Source: Marmoricola sp. OAE513 (GTDB taxonomy: Bacteria; Actinomycetota; Actinomycetes; Propionibacteriales; Nocardioidaceae). From it: 64,000 nucleotides of DNA. The notes below the pieces were generated by a model. It saw only the letters and a program-made list of their open reading frames with translations, ran no database searches and was not told where the DNA came from. The position numbers and the translations under genes were made by a program. Below are positions 24,738 to 33,210 of this stretch, piece by piece. The DNA is taken from NCBI RefSeq assembly GCF_040546585.1, contig NZ_JBEPOC010000001.1, positions 3,410,001-3,474,000 on the forward strand, written 5' to 3'. Numbering within the stretch: the first letter of the stretch is position 1; every line of letters begins with the position of its first letter.

Positions 24738-25994
24738 TCATCCTGGGCTGGTGAACGCCCACTGGGTGACGGCGCGCGCCGGCTTCCAGCCGGTGTAGCC
24801 CCCGATCGGCGTCGCGGTCTCCACGGAGATCCGGGTCAGCTCGCCGCCGTGCTCGGCGTACAGAGCCGCGAGCACCTGCTCGGTCTCCAGCGTCACGCCG
24901 TGGACCACGAGCCGACCGCCGGGGCGCAGGGCAGCCAAGCACGCGTCGATGACCCCGGGGTTCGTGGCGCCGCCGCCGATGAAGACGGCGTCCGGAGTTC
25001 GCAGGCCGACCAGCGCCTCAGGTGCGCGTCCGTGCACGATCTCGAGCCCGGGGACCCCGAGGGTGCGGGCGTTCACGCCGATCCGCTTGGCCCGGTCCTC
25101 GTTGCCCTCGACCGCGGTCGCGGTGCACGTGGCATGCGCCCGCATCCACTCGATCGCCACCGAACCGGCGCCGGCGCCGACGTCCCACAGATGGGCGCCT
25201 GGGGTCGGGGCGAGCCGCGCGAGGGCGGAGGCGCGCAGGTCGCGCTTGGTGAGCTGACCGTCGTGCTCGAAGGCCTCGTCCGGCAGTCCTGCCGTCCACC
25301 CGCCGAGGTGCGGACCGACGAGATCGAGGGCGAGGACGTGCAGCCGGGGAGCGGATGCCGTCCAGGTCGCGGCGGTGGCATCGATGCGTGCGGCCGCCGC
25401 CGAGCCGAGATCGCCCAGCACCGTCAGGCGGCTGTCGCCGTACCCGGCCGCGACCAGCAGCTCGGCCACCACGGCCGGGGTGTTCTCGTCCGAGGACAGC
25501 ACCAGGAGGCGTCGCCCCGGTGCGAGCTCGCGCAGCACCAGGGTCTCCTCGCGCCCGACCAAACTGACGACGCCCACCGACTCGGCGGACCAGCCCAGCT
25601 CGGCCCGAGCGAGTGCGACCGACGAGACGGCGGGGACGACGGTGACGCGGTCCTTGCCGAGCAGGTCGACCAGCGTCGTTCCGATCCCGGAGACCAGCGG
25701 GTCGCCCGATGCCAGCGCCACGACCGGCGCGCGGGTCACTGCGTCCAGCAGCGCGGGTAGCCCGTCGCGCAGCGGCGAGGGCCACGGCCGTCGGTCCTGG
25801 TCGGCGACCGGGGGGAGCAGGTCGAGGTGCCGGCTCCCGCCGAGCACCGTGCCCGCGCCGAGCACGAGCTCTCGCGCGGCGGGGGACAACCCGTCCCACC
25901 CGTCCGCGCCGATCCCGACCACCGTCAACGACGGCGGCGAACTGGGACGCGAGGCAGCAGGCACGGGACGAGACGCTATCGTGAGGCCCAGCAC
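24738..25994 (-). CDS. cobL: Precorrin-6Y C5,15-methyltransferase (decarboxylating), CbiE-CbiT fusion
   Basis: 418 aa from a GTG at 25994 (AGGGGC upstream); a GTG ten codons in is a possible alternative. Residues 22-about 215 are the CbiE-type methyltransferase (LTVVGIGADGWDGLSPAARE, VVALASGDPLVSGIGTTLV). Residues from about 235 are the CbiT type, with the SAM motif LWDVGAGAGSVAIEWMR and PDAVFIGGGATNPGVIDACL. It methylates C-5 and C-15 and decarboxylates the C-12 acetate. It is the only cob gene of this block on the minus strand between the first two units, and no riboswitch was seen in front of it; it is divergent from riboswitch 2. Confidence 0.92.
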   Translation of the reverse strand: MLGLTIASRPVPAASRPSSPPSLTVVGIGADGWDGLSPAARELVLGAGTVLGGSRHLDLLPPVADQDRRPWPSPLRDGLPALLDAVTRAPVVALASGDPLVSGIGTTLVDLLGKDRVTVVPAVSSVALARAELGWSAESVGVVSLVGREETLVLRELAPGRRLLVLSSDENTPAVVAELLVAAGYGDSRLTVLGDLGSAAAARIDATAATWTASAPRLHVLALDLVGPHLGGWTAGLPDEAFEHDGQLTKRDLRASALARLAPTPGAHLWDVGAGAGSVAIEWMRAHATCTATAVEGNEDRAKRIGVNARTLGVPGLEIVHGRAPEALVGLRTPDAVFIGGGATNPGVIDACLAALRPGGRLVVHGVTLETEQVLAALYAEHGGELTRISVETATPIGGYTGWKPARAVTQWAFTSPG

Positions 25995-26019
25995 GAGGTG
26001 CCCCTACGCCCCAGCCATC

Positions 26020-26195
26020 GGAAACGGTGAGGACGGTCGGCGGGGAGAATCTGGGAAGCCGGTGAGATTCCGGCACAGGCCCGCTGCGGTAAATCAGGCC
26101 CTTCAGCCGAGGGGACCCGACAAGTCCGAAGACCGGCCTCGCGCGCACCGTCACGGGACCGTGCCGGTGCTCTACCTGAGCAATCGCGAGCGGGA
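26020..26195 (+). promoter_or_regulatory. Cobalamin riboswitch 2 (upstream of the chelatase-cobO-cobBC-cobT-cobS-cobD unit)
   Basis: Core motif GGGAAGCCGGTGAGATTCC (26053-26071), the conserved CACAGGCCCGCTGCGGTAA (about 26074-26092) and the 3' segment AAGTCCGAAGACCGGCC (about 26123-26139). All match the cobalamin aptamer consensus. The ATG of the chelatase gene follows at 26202. Boundaries are approximate. Confidence 0.92.
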
Positions 26196-26201
26196 GCCTC
26201 C

Positions 26202-28247
26202 ATGCCACAGCAGTACCCCTTTTCGGCCGTCCTCGGCTGCGAGACCGACGCCCTGGACGACATGGGTCTCTCGCTGGTGCTGACCACCATCGCGCCGGAG
26301 ATCGGCGGCGTCCTGGTCCGCGGCGAGAAGGGCACCGCCAAGTCCACGGCCGTCCGCGCGCTCGCCGCCGTGCTGCCGCCGATCGACGTGTACGCCGGCG
26401 ACCGGTTCTCGGTCGACCCGGCCGACCCGGCCGCGGTCTCCCCGGACGGCCCGTTCGACGAGGACGCCGAGGTGCTCACCCGCGCGGTCCGTCTCGTCGA
26501 GCTCCCGGTCGGCGCGACCGAGGACCGCGTCCTGGGTTCCCTGCACCTCGAACGAGCGCTCTCGCACGGCAAGGTCGAGTACGAGCCCGGACTGCTCGGC
26601 CGCGCGCACCGCGGCATCCTGTACGTCGACGAGGTCAACCTGCTGCACGACCACCTGGTCGACCTGCTGCTCGACGCCGCGGCCATGGGCAACGTCACCG
26701 TCGAGCGGGACGGCGTCTCGGTCGAGCACGCGGCCCGGTTCGTGCTCATCGGCACCATGAACCCGGAGGAGGGCGAGCTCCGACCGCAGCTGCTGGACCG
26801 GTTCGGCCTGAGCGTCGAGGTCGCCGCGCCCCGTGACCCGCGCCTGCGTGCCGAGGTCGTCCGACGGCGGATGGCGTACGACGCCGACCCCGCCGCCTTC
26901 GCCGCCCGGTACGCCGCCGAGGACGCCGCGCTCACCGAGCGCCTCGAGGACGCACGCCGACGGATCGACAAGGTCGATCTGGGCGAGGGTGCGCTGCTCA
27001 AGATCGCCGAGGTGTGCGCCGCCTTCGAGGTCGACGGCCTGCGCGCCGACATCGTGATGGCCCGTGCCGCTGTCGCGCACGCCGCCTGGGAGGGCCGTGA
27101 CGAGGTCACGCGCGCTGACATCCGACGGGCCGCCCTGCTCGCGCTCCCGCACCGACGTCGACGCAACCCGTTCGACCCGCTCGGCCTGGACGAGGAGCTG
27201 CTGGACCAGCTGCTGGGCGACGAGCTGCCGCCGGACGACGACCCGCACGGGCTCGAGGAGCAGGTCGAGGCGCCAGCGTCCGAGGGTGCGGCGGAGAGTG
27301 GCGCGGACGACGGTGACGGGCACCAGGATTTCGAGGCGCCCGCTAGCGCGAACGCACCTCAACCAACCGACGACGCTAGCGCGGACGCACCTCAATCAAC
27401 CGGGGGGATCGAGAGCACCGTCTCCGCCGCGGCGGCGTACCGCACCAAGCACCTGCGGGTCGCCGGTCTCGGCGAGGGCGACGCCGGCCGTCGAAGCCGT
27501 GCGCTCGCGTCGACCGGCCGCCGCGTCGGCGCCAAGCGTCCCGACGGCCCGACCGGCTCGCTGCACCTGATCGAGACCCTGCTGGCCGCGGCGGGGAAGC
27601 AGCCTGCCCGCGGTCGCACCTCCGGCAAGGTCCAGCTGCGGTCCGAGGATCTGCGCGTCGCCGTCCGCGAAGGACGCGAGGCGAACCTGGTCCTCTTCTG
27701 CGTCGACGCATCCGGTTCGATGGCGGCGCGCAAGCGGATGACCCAGGTGAAGACCGCGATCCTCTCGCTGCTCCTGGACGCCTACCGCCGCCGCGACAAG
27801 GTCGGGCTGGTCACGTTCCGCGGCAACCAGGCGGAGGTGGCGCTGCCGCCCACGCACTCGGTCGACATCGCCGCCGTACGGCTCGACGAGCTCCCGGCCG
27901 GCGGGCGGACCCCCCTCGCCGAGGGTCTCCTCGAGGCCGCGAAGGTGCTCTCCCGCGAACGTCTGCGCGACCCGCGGCTGCGCCCGTTGCTGGTGCTGGT
28001 GACCGACGGTCGCGCGACCGGCGGCACGGATGCGGTCGCCCGGTCGCGCCGGGCCGCCGAGCACGTCGCCGGGCTCGGCGTCACCACCGTCGTGGTCGAC
28101 AGCGAGAGCGGCCCGCTGCGGTTCGGGCTCGCGCGCGACCTCGCGGTGCTGCTGCGTGCCGAGCACCTCAGCGTGACCGACGTCAGCGCGACCGCGCTCA
28201 GCGACGCCGTACGCACCCGCACCCGTCCGTCGGCGGGGGCAGCCTGA
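26202..28247 (+). CDS. Fused ChlI/ChlD-type metal chelatase subunit, probably for cobalt insertion
   Basis: 681 aa. Residues 1-about 340 are an AAA+ ATPase of the BchI/ChlI type (Walker A GEKGTAKST, residues 41-49; Walker B LYVDEVNLL). Residues from about 480 are a von Willebrand A domain with the MIDAS motif DASGS (Asp502). An acidic linker joins them. In mycobacteria the same kind of fused protein lies next to cobO and cobB, and here it is likely the motor partner of CobN in place of CobS/CobT. This assignment rests on context. Part of the linker (residues about 376-404, EAPASANAPQPTDDASADAP) is encoded by in-frame dispersed repeats. Confidence 0.85.
   Translation: MPQQYPFSAVLGCETDALDDMGLSLVLTTIAPEIGGVLVRGEKGTAKSTAVRALAAVLPPIDVYAGDRFSVDPADPAAVSPDGPFDEDAEVLTRAVRLVELPVGATEDRVLGSLHLERALSHGKVEYEPGLLGRAHRGILYVDEVNLLHDHLVDLLLDAAAMGNVTVERDGVSVEHAARFVLIGTMNPEEGELRPQLLDRFGLSVEVAAPRDPRLRAEVVRRRMAYDADPAAFAARYAAEDAALTERLEDARRRIDKVDLGEGALLKIAEVCAAFEVDGLRADIVMARAAVAHAAWEGRDEVTRADIRRAALLALPHRRRRNPFDPLGLDEELLDQLLGDELPPDDDPHGLEEQVEAPASEGAAESGADDGDGHQDFEAPASANAPQPTDDASADAPQSTGGIESTVSAAAAYRTKHLRVAGLGEGDAGRRSRALASTGRRVGAKRPDGPTGSLHLIETLLAAAGKQPARGRTSGKVQLRSEDLRVAVREGREANLVLFCVDASGSMAARKRMTQVKTAILSLLLDAYRRRDKVGLVTFRGNQAEVALPPTHSVDIAAVRLDELPAGGRTPLAEGLLEAAKVLSRERLRDPRLRPLLVLVTDGRATGGTDAVARSRRAAEHVAGLGVTTVVVDSESGPLRFGLARDLAVLLRAEHLSVTDVSATALSDAVRTRTRPSAGAA
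27328..27414 (+). repeat. In-frame dispersed repeat inside the chelatase linker
   Basis: ATTTCGAGG...CGCTAGCG...CACCTCAACCAACC is followed by a second partial copy with CGCTAGCG...CACCTCAATCAACC. The same element forms the inverted pair at 24637-24737. The insertion keeps the frame and falls between the AAA+ and VWA domains. Confidence 0.75.
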
Positions 28248-28861
28248 TGCCTCAGGGGAAGCCGCTCACCGTCCCCGACGACGGGCTGAGCACGAGGCAA
28301 CGCCGCAACCGACCTCTGCTCGCCCTGCACACCGGCGACGGCAAGGGGAAGTCGACGGCAGCGTTCGGCCTCGCGATCCGCGGTTGGAACCAGGGTTGGA
28401 ACATCGGCGTCTTCCAGTTCGTGAAGTCCGCCAAGTGGCGGATCGGGGAGCAGACCGTCCTCGAGCGGCTCGGTCGGCTGCACGAGGAGACGGGCGAGGG
28501 CGGGCCCGTCGCCTGGAACAAGATGGGCTCCGGCTGGTCCTGGACCCGCAAGCAGGGGGACGCCGAGGACCACCAGGCGGCCGCGGTCGAGGGGTGGGCC
28601 GAGATCAAGCGGCGGCTCGCGACCGAGGAGCACGACCTGCTGATCCTCGACGAGTTCACCTACCCGCTGACGTGGGGCTGGCTCGACGTCGCGGACGTCG
28701 TCGAGACGCTGGCACAGCGACCCGGCTTCCAGCACGTGGTCATCACCGGGCGCAACGCGCTTCCCGAGATCGTCGAGATCGCCGACCTGGTCACCGAGAT
28801 GACCAAGGTCAAGCACCCGATGGACGTCGGTCAGAAGGGTCAGAAGGGCATCGAGTGGTGA
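28247..28861 (+). CDS. cobO: Cob(I)yrinic acid a,c-diamide adenosyltransferase (CobO/BtuR type)
   Basis: 204 aa, start overlapping the previous stop by one base. The P-loop LHTGDGKGKSTAAFGLAIR (residues 28-46) is the inverted-type ATP-binding loop of CobA/CobO enzymes. Further family segments are FQFVKSAKWRIGE, LLILDEFTYPLTWGW and HVVITGRNALPEIVEIADLV. It transfers the 5'-deoxyadenosyl group of ATP to Co(I) of the corrinoid. Length is typical. It is translationally coupled on both sides. Confidence 0.95.
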   Translation: MPQGKPLTVPDDGLSTRQRRNRPLLALHTGDGKGKSTAAFGLAIRGWNQGWNIGVFQFVKSAKWRIGEQTVLERLGRLHEETGEGGPVAWNKMGSGWSWTRKQGDAEDHQAAAVEGWAEIKRRLATEEHDLLILDEFTYPLTWGWLDVADVVETLAQRPGFQHVVITGRNALPEIVEIADLVTEMTKVKHPMDVGQKGQKGIEW

Positions 28862-31401
28862 CCGCTCTGCCGCGGCTCGTCGTGGCTGCGCCGTCCACGG
28901 GCCAGGGCAAGACGACGGTCGCGACCGGGTTGATGGCTGCCCTGCGCGGTCGCGGTCTCGAGGTCAGCGGTCACAAGGTCGGTCCGGACTACATCGACCC
29001 CGGCTACCACGCCCTCGCGACCGGACGACCGGGTCGCAACCTCGACCCGCACCTGCTCGGGGAGGACCTGGTCGTGCCGCTGCTGCTGCACGGCTCCCAG
29101 GTTCCGCGGTCCGCCGACATCGTCGTCATCGAAGGTGTCATGGGTCTGTACGACGGCCGCCTCGGCACCGACGGGTACGCCTCGACCGCGCACGTCGCGA
29201 CCCTGACCGGCTCGCCCGTGGTGCTCGTCGTCGACGTCGCCCGGCTGTCGCGGTCCGCCGGTGCCATCGTCGCCGGGATGGTCGCGTTCGACCGCGACGT
29301 CGCGGTGGCCGGGGTCGTGCTGAACCGGGTCGGGTCCGAGCGCAACACCGCCGAGATCACCCGCGCCGTCGAGCAGGCAGGCGTCCCGGTGCTCGGCAGG
29401 CTGCCGAACGACGAGCGGCTGGTCACCCCGTCGCGGCACCTCGGTCTGGTCCCGGCCGCCGAGCGCGCGACCGCCGCCGAGCTGATCGAGCACCTCGGGG
29501 AGCAGGTCGCGCGGCACCTCGACCTGGACGCGCTGCTCGAGGTCGCGCATGCGGCGCCCGCCCTCGACGCGTCGCCGTGGGACCCCGCGGCCGTCGTCAC
29601 GGCGCGCGGGACCGACCGCCCGGTCGTCGCCGTCGCCGGTGGACGCGCCTTCACCTTCGCGTACGCCGAGACGACCGAGCTGCTGACCGCGGCCGGCTGC
29701 GAGGTCGTCACCTTCGATCCGCTCACCGACACGGCGCTCCCGGCGGGCACCCGCGGGATCTACCTGGGCGGTGGCTTCCCCGAGGTGTACGCCGCCGACC
29801 TCGCCGCCAACACCGCTCTGCTCGCCGACCTGCGACGAGCGGTCGACGCGGGCACCCCGACCGTCGCCGAGTGCGCGGGTCTGCTCTACCTCGGTGACAC
29901 CCTCGACGGCGTCGCCATGGCCGGGGCGGTGCGCGCCGATGCCGCGATGGCTGAGCGGCTGGTTCTGCGCTACCCCGAGGCCACGGCTGTCGCGGACTCG
30001 TTGCTGACCCGTGCCGGCGAGGTCGTCACCGGGCACGAGTTCCATCGGACCCGGACCACCCCGACGGCAGGGGAGTCGCCGGCGTGGTCGATCGAGGGGG
30101 AGCCGACCGGTTTTGCGAGCGCAACCCTGCACGCGTCGTACCTGCACGTGCATTGGGCCGGCCACCCGCAGCTCGCGCAACGCTTCGCGGACGCGGTGCA
30201 CGGGGCCCCGGTCGCCGAAGCACCCTCGGTCGTCGAGCCCGCGCACCTCCCGGTCGTCGAGCTTGCCGAGACGCCCCCGGTCGTCGAGACGTCCCCGGTC
30301 GTCGAGCCGCCCTCGGTCGTCGAGCCGCCCCCGGTCGTCGAGCTTGCCGAGACGCCCCCGCCCGAACCACCCGTGCTCGACCCCCTCCGTCACCACGGCG
30401 ACCGGGAGACCGCGCCGGACCTCCTCGACTTCGCGGTCAACGTGCACGCCGGCCCGCGCCCCGGTTGGCTCGACCGTGCGCTGCACCGGGCGGTCGACGA
30501 GTCCACCACCTACCCGGACTCGACCCCGGCGCGCGCCGCCGTCGCCGCCCACCACGCCCGCGATGTCGCCGACGTCCTGGTGACTGCCGGCGCCGCGGAG
30601 GCGTTCACCCTCGTCGCGCGGTTGCGCGACTGGACGGACCCCGTCGTCGTGCACCCGCAGTTCACCGAGCCGCAGGCCGCTCTGGAAGCCGCCGGGCACA
30701 AGACGACCGCCGTGCACTGCCGACCCGAGGACGGCTTCCGGCTCGATCCCGCCGCGATCCCCGAGTCCGCGGACCTCGTCGTCCTCGGCAACCCGAGCAA
30801 CCCCACCGGCGTGCTGCACCCGGCGACGACGATCCGCGCGCTGCTCCGCCCGGGCCGGGTGGTCCTGGTCGACGAGGCCTTCATGGACGCGGTGCCCGGC
30901 GAGGCCGAGTCGGTGGCGAGCGTCGCGCTCGACGGTCTCCTCGTCGTCCGCAGCCTCACCAAGCACTGGGCGATCCCAGGCATCCGGGCGGGCTACGTGG
31001 TCGGCGACCCGACCCTGGTCCGGGAGCTCGCCGACCTGCAGCCGCCCTGGTCGGTGTCGACCCCCGCGATCGCGGCGACCGTCGCCTGCGCCGCGCCCTC
31101 TGCCCAGCCTGAGGCCGGTGCCCGGGCCCGGGACCTGGTGCGCTGGCGCGAGGACCTCGAGCGCGCCCTGACCGAACGAGGCATCGAGCACGTGCCCTCG
31201 TCGGCCTCCTACGTCCTCGCCCGGCCCGGGACAGGGACCCGGGAGGCGCTGCGCTCCCGCGGCGTCGCCGTACGACGGGCCGACACGTTCCCCGGCCTCG
31301 ACGACTCCTGGGTCCGCATCGCCGTCCGACCGCCGCCCCTGACGTCCCGCCTTCTCGCCGCCCTCGACCAGATCGACCCGACCCGACAGGAATCCCGATG
31401 A
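28858..31401 (+). CDS. cobBC: Cobyrinic acid a,c-diamide synthase fused to a CobC-like aminotransferase
   Basis: 847 aa from a GTG overlapping the cobO stop (GTGA). Residues 1-about 450 are CobB/CbiA: an ATP-binding P-loop (PSTGQGKTTVATGL), VIEGVMGLYDG, and a class I glutamine amidotransferase-like domain with the cysteine in TVAECAGLLYLG (Cys339) and a histidine in SYLHVHW. It amidates the a and c carboxylates with glutamine. Residues from about 510 are a fold-type I PLP enzyme of the CobC/CobD class (LGNPSNPTGVLHP, lysine in VRSLTKHWAIPGIRAGY, Lys702), which supplies or attaches the aminopropanol arm. The joint (residues about 456-505) is a PVVE-rich repeat encoded by copies of GTCGTCGAG. 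Confidence 0.9.
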   Translation: MTALPRLVVAAPSTGQGKTTVATGLMAALRGRGLEVSGHKVGPDYIDPGYHALATGRPGRNLDPHLLGEDLVVPLLLHGSQVPRSADIVVIEGVMGLYDGRLGTDGYASTAHVATLTGSPVVLVVDVARLSRSAGAIVAGMVAFDRDVAVAGVVLNRVGSERNTAEITRAVEQAGVPVLGRLPNDERLVTPSRHLGLVPAAERATAAELIEHLGEQVARHLDLDALLEVAHAAPALDASPWDPAAVVTARGTDRPVVAVAGGRAFTFAYAETTELLTAAGCEVVTFDPLTDTALPAGTRGIYLGGGFPEVYAADLAANTALLADLRRAVDAGTPTVAECAGLLYLGDTLDGVAMAGAVRADAAMAERLVLRYPEATAVADSLLTRAGEVVTGHEFHRTRTTPTAGESPAWSIEGEPTGFASATLHASYLHVHWAGHPQLAQRFADAVHGAPVAEAPSVVEPAHLPVVELAETPPVVETSPVVEPPSVVEPPPVVELAETPPPEPPVLDPLRHHGDRETAPDLLDFAVNVHAGPRPGWLDRALHRAVDESTTYPDSTPARAAVAAHHARDVADVLVTAGAAEAFTLVARLRDWTDPVVVHPQFTEPQAALEAAGHKTTAVHCRPEDGFRLDPAAIPESADLVVLGNPSNPTGVLHPATTIRALLRPGRVVLVDEAFMDAVPGEAESVASVALDGLLVVRSLTKHWAIPGIRAGYVVGDPTLVRELADLQPPWSVSTPAIAATVACAAPSAQPEAGARARDLVRWREDLERALTERGIEHVPSSASYVLARPGTGTREALRSRGVAVRRADTFPGLDDSWVRIAVRPPPLTSRLLAALDQIDPTRQESR
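30226..30372 (+). repeat. In-frame GTCGTCGAG repeat cluster joining the CobB and CobC domains
   Basis: Six copies of CGGTCGTCGAG in about 130 bp, two of them extended by CTTGCCGAGACG. All keep the reading frame and encode VVE-P or VVELAETP. The same family lies at 35262-35405, 41968-42032, 46988-47075 and 58275-58336. Confidence 0.88.
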
Positions 31402-32438
31402 CCGCGATCAGCACGCCCGACCCGACCGTCCGCGACCAGGCAACCGAACGGCTCGCCTCGCTGGCGACCCCACCGGGAGCCCTGGGTCGCCTCGGCGACC
31501 TCGCCGTGTGGGCGGCCGCGTGCCAGGGCGTCGTCCCGCCGGCGCCCGTCGACCGCATCCGGCTGGTGATCTTCGCCGGCGATCACGGTGTCGCGGCGCA
31601 CGGGGTCTCGGCGTTCCCGTCGGCGATCACCGGCGCGATGGTCCGGACGTTCCTGCTCGGTAAGGCGGGCGTCAACGCGCTCGCGAACGCGCACGGTGTC
31701 GCCGTCCGGGTCCTCGACCTCGGCGTCGACGAGGACTTCGCCGACCTCGACGAGAAGGTCCGCGCTCCGCTGCAGGCGTTCAAGGTCCGTCGGGGGAGTG
31801 GTGCACTGCACCTCGAGGACGCGCTCACCCCCGAGGAGACCCGGGCCGCGCTCGATGCCGGCGCGCGCGTCGCCCGCGAGGAGATCGCCGCGGGGGCGCA
31901 GCTGCTGATCAGTGGTGACATGGGCATCGGCAACACGACCCCTGCTTCGGCCATGGTCGCCGCCGGGCTCGGGCTGCCGGCCTCGGAGGTGGTCGGTCGG
32001 GGCACCGGCATCGACGACGCGGCACTGGCCCACAAGACCGGTGTCATCCAGGCAGCCCTGGACCGTGCCGGTGAGCGGACTGCTGATCCCGTCGAGACGC
32101 TGACCGCTCTGGGCAGTGCCGACCTGGCGGCCACCACCGGGTACCTCGTCGCAGCGGCTGCGGCCGGCGTACCGGTGCTCCTCGACGGTCTGATGAGTGT
32201 CGCCTGCGCCCTGACGGCGGACCGGATCGCTCCGGGTGCGGCCGCGTGGTTCGCCGCCGGTCACCGCTCGACCGAGCCGGCCCAGTCGTTGGCGCTCGCG
32301 AAGCTCGGCCTCGAACCGGTCCTCGACCTCGGCATGCGTCTGGGCGAGGGCTCGGGTGCCGTGGCTGCCGTGCCGGTGATCCGGAGCGCGGTAGCGGTCC
32401 TTCGCGACGTGGCACTGCTCTCCGAGCTGGGCGCCTGA
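31398..32438 (+). CDS. cobT: Nicotinate-nucleotide--dimethylbenzimidazole phosphoribosyltransferase
   Basis: 346 aa, ATGA overlap with the previous gene. Motifs: LGRLGDLAVWAAACQG, VIFAGDHGVAAHGVSAFP, ISGDMGIGNTTPASAM, and the C-terminal LDLGMRLGEGSGA holding the catalytic glutamate (Glu317 here, the residue known from the Salmonella enzyme). It forms alpha-ribazole 5'-phosphate for the lower ligand. This is the nucleotide-loop CobT, not the cobaltochelatase subunit of the same name. Length is normal. Confidence 0.95.
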   Translation: MTAISTPDPTVRDQATERLASLATPPGALGRLGDLAVWAAACQGVVPPAPVDRIRLVIFAGDHGVAAHGVSAFPSAITGAMVRTFLLGKAGVNALANAHGVAVRVLDLGVDEDFADLDEKVRAPLQAFKVRRGSGALHLEDALTPEETRAALDAGARVAREEIAAGAQLLISGDMGIGNTTPASAMVAAGLGLPASEVVGRGTGIDDAALAHKTGVIQAALDRAGERTADPVETLTALGSADLAATTGYLVAAAAAGVPVLLDGLMSVACALTADRIAPGAAAWFAAGHRSTEPAQSLALAKLGLEPVLDLGMRLGEGSGAVAAVPVIRSAVAVLRDVALLSELGA

Positions 32439-32442
32439 CCTC

Positions 32443-33210
32443 GTGCTGCTCGACGCGTGGCGGCTGGCGCTCGGGACGCTGACCGCGTTCCCGACGAAGC
32501 CGCCCGTGTCCGTCGACCGACGTCGCGCGGGGGCTGCGATGGTGCTGGCGCCGCTGGCAGCGCTGCCGCTCGGCATCGCCGTGGCGGGAGTGGCACTCCT
32601 GGGCCACGAGCTCGAGTGGCCGTCGCTGGTCACCGCCGTCGTCGCGCTGGGAGCGCTCGTCCTGGGCAACCGCGCCTTCCACCTCGACGGGCTCTCCGAC
32701 ACCGTCGACGGACTGGCCGCCTCCTACGACCGGGAGCGGTCGCTCCAGGTGATGAAGTCGGGCACCTCCGGGCCGGCGGGCGTTGTCGCCGTCGTCCTCG
32801 TGCTCGCGCTCCAGGCAACCTGCCTGGCGACGTTGCTCGCAGGCACACCCTCCTGGCGCGCAGCCGTGCTCGCGGGTGCGCTCGTCTGCCTCTCCCGCGC
32901 GGCCCTGGTCGTCTGCTGCGCGAGGGGTGTCGCGGCCGCCCGTGACGACGGCCTCGGGCTGGTCTACACGCAGACGATCCCGGTGTTGGGCGCGGCGCTG
33001 GTCTGGGTCGCCGCGGCCGCCGTGGTGGCCGCGCTCGGACACGGGATCGGTCTGGACTGGTGGCGCGGTGCCGTTGCGGTCGCGCTCGCGCTGGTCGCCG
33101 TGCTGATCCTGGTCGCCCGGACCGTGCGCCGGTTCGGCGGGGTCACCGGCGACGTGTTCGGGGCGAGCATCGAGGTCGCCCTCGCGGCCCTGCTGCTGGG
33201 GCTGGTGTGA
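32443..33210 (+). CDS. cobS: Adenosylcobinamide-GDP ribazoletransferase (cobalamin synthase)
   Basis: 255 aa from a GTG four bases after the cobT stop. An integral membrane protein with about six hydrophobic helices. Family blocks: LGTLTAFPTKP near the N-terminus and the catalytic acidic segment FHLDGLSDTVDGLAASYDRER, followed by MKSGTSGPAG and a C-terminal GGVTGDVFGASIEVALAA. It joins alpha-ribazole to adenosylcobinamide-GDP at the membrane. The gene is called cobV in Pseudomonas usage; its stop overlaps the start of cobD. Confidence 0.94.
   Translation: MLLDAWRLALGTLTAFPTKPPVSVDRRRAGAAMVLAPLAALPLGIAVAGVALLGHELEWPSLVTAVVALGALVLGNRAFHLDGLSDTVDGLAASYDRERSLQVMKSGTSGPAGVVAVVLVLALQATCLATLLAGTPSWRAAVLAGALVCLSRAALVVCCARGVAAARDDGLGLVYTQTIPVLGAALVWVAAAAVVAALGHGIGLDWWRGAVAVALALVAVLILVARTVRRFGGVTGDVFGASIEVALAALLLGLV

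Noticed and set aside
28840-31191. Long minus-strand open frame opposite cobBC
   Set aside because: Shadow of the real fusion gene; composition is Arg/Gly/Val-rich with no motif.
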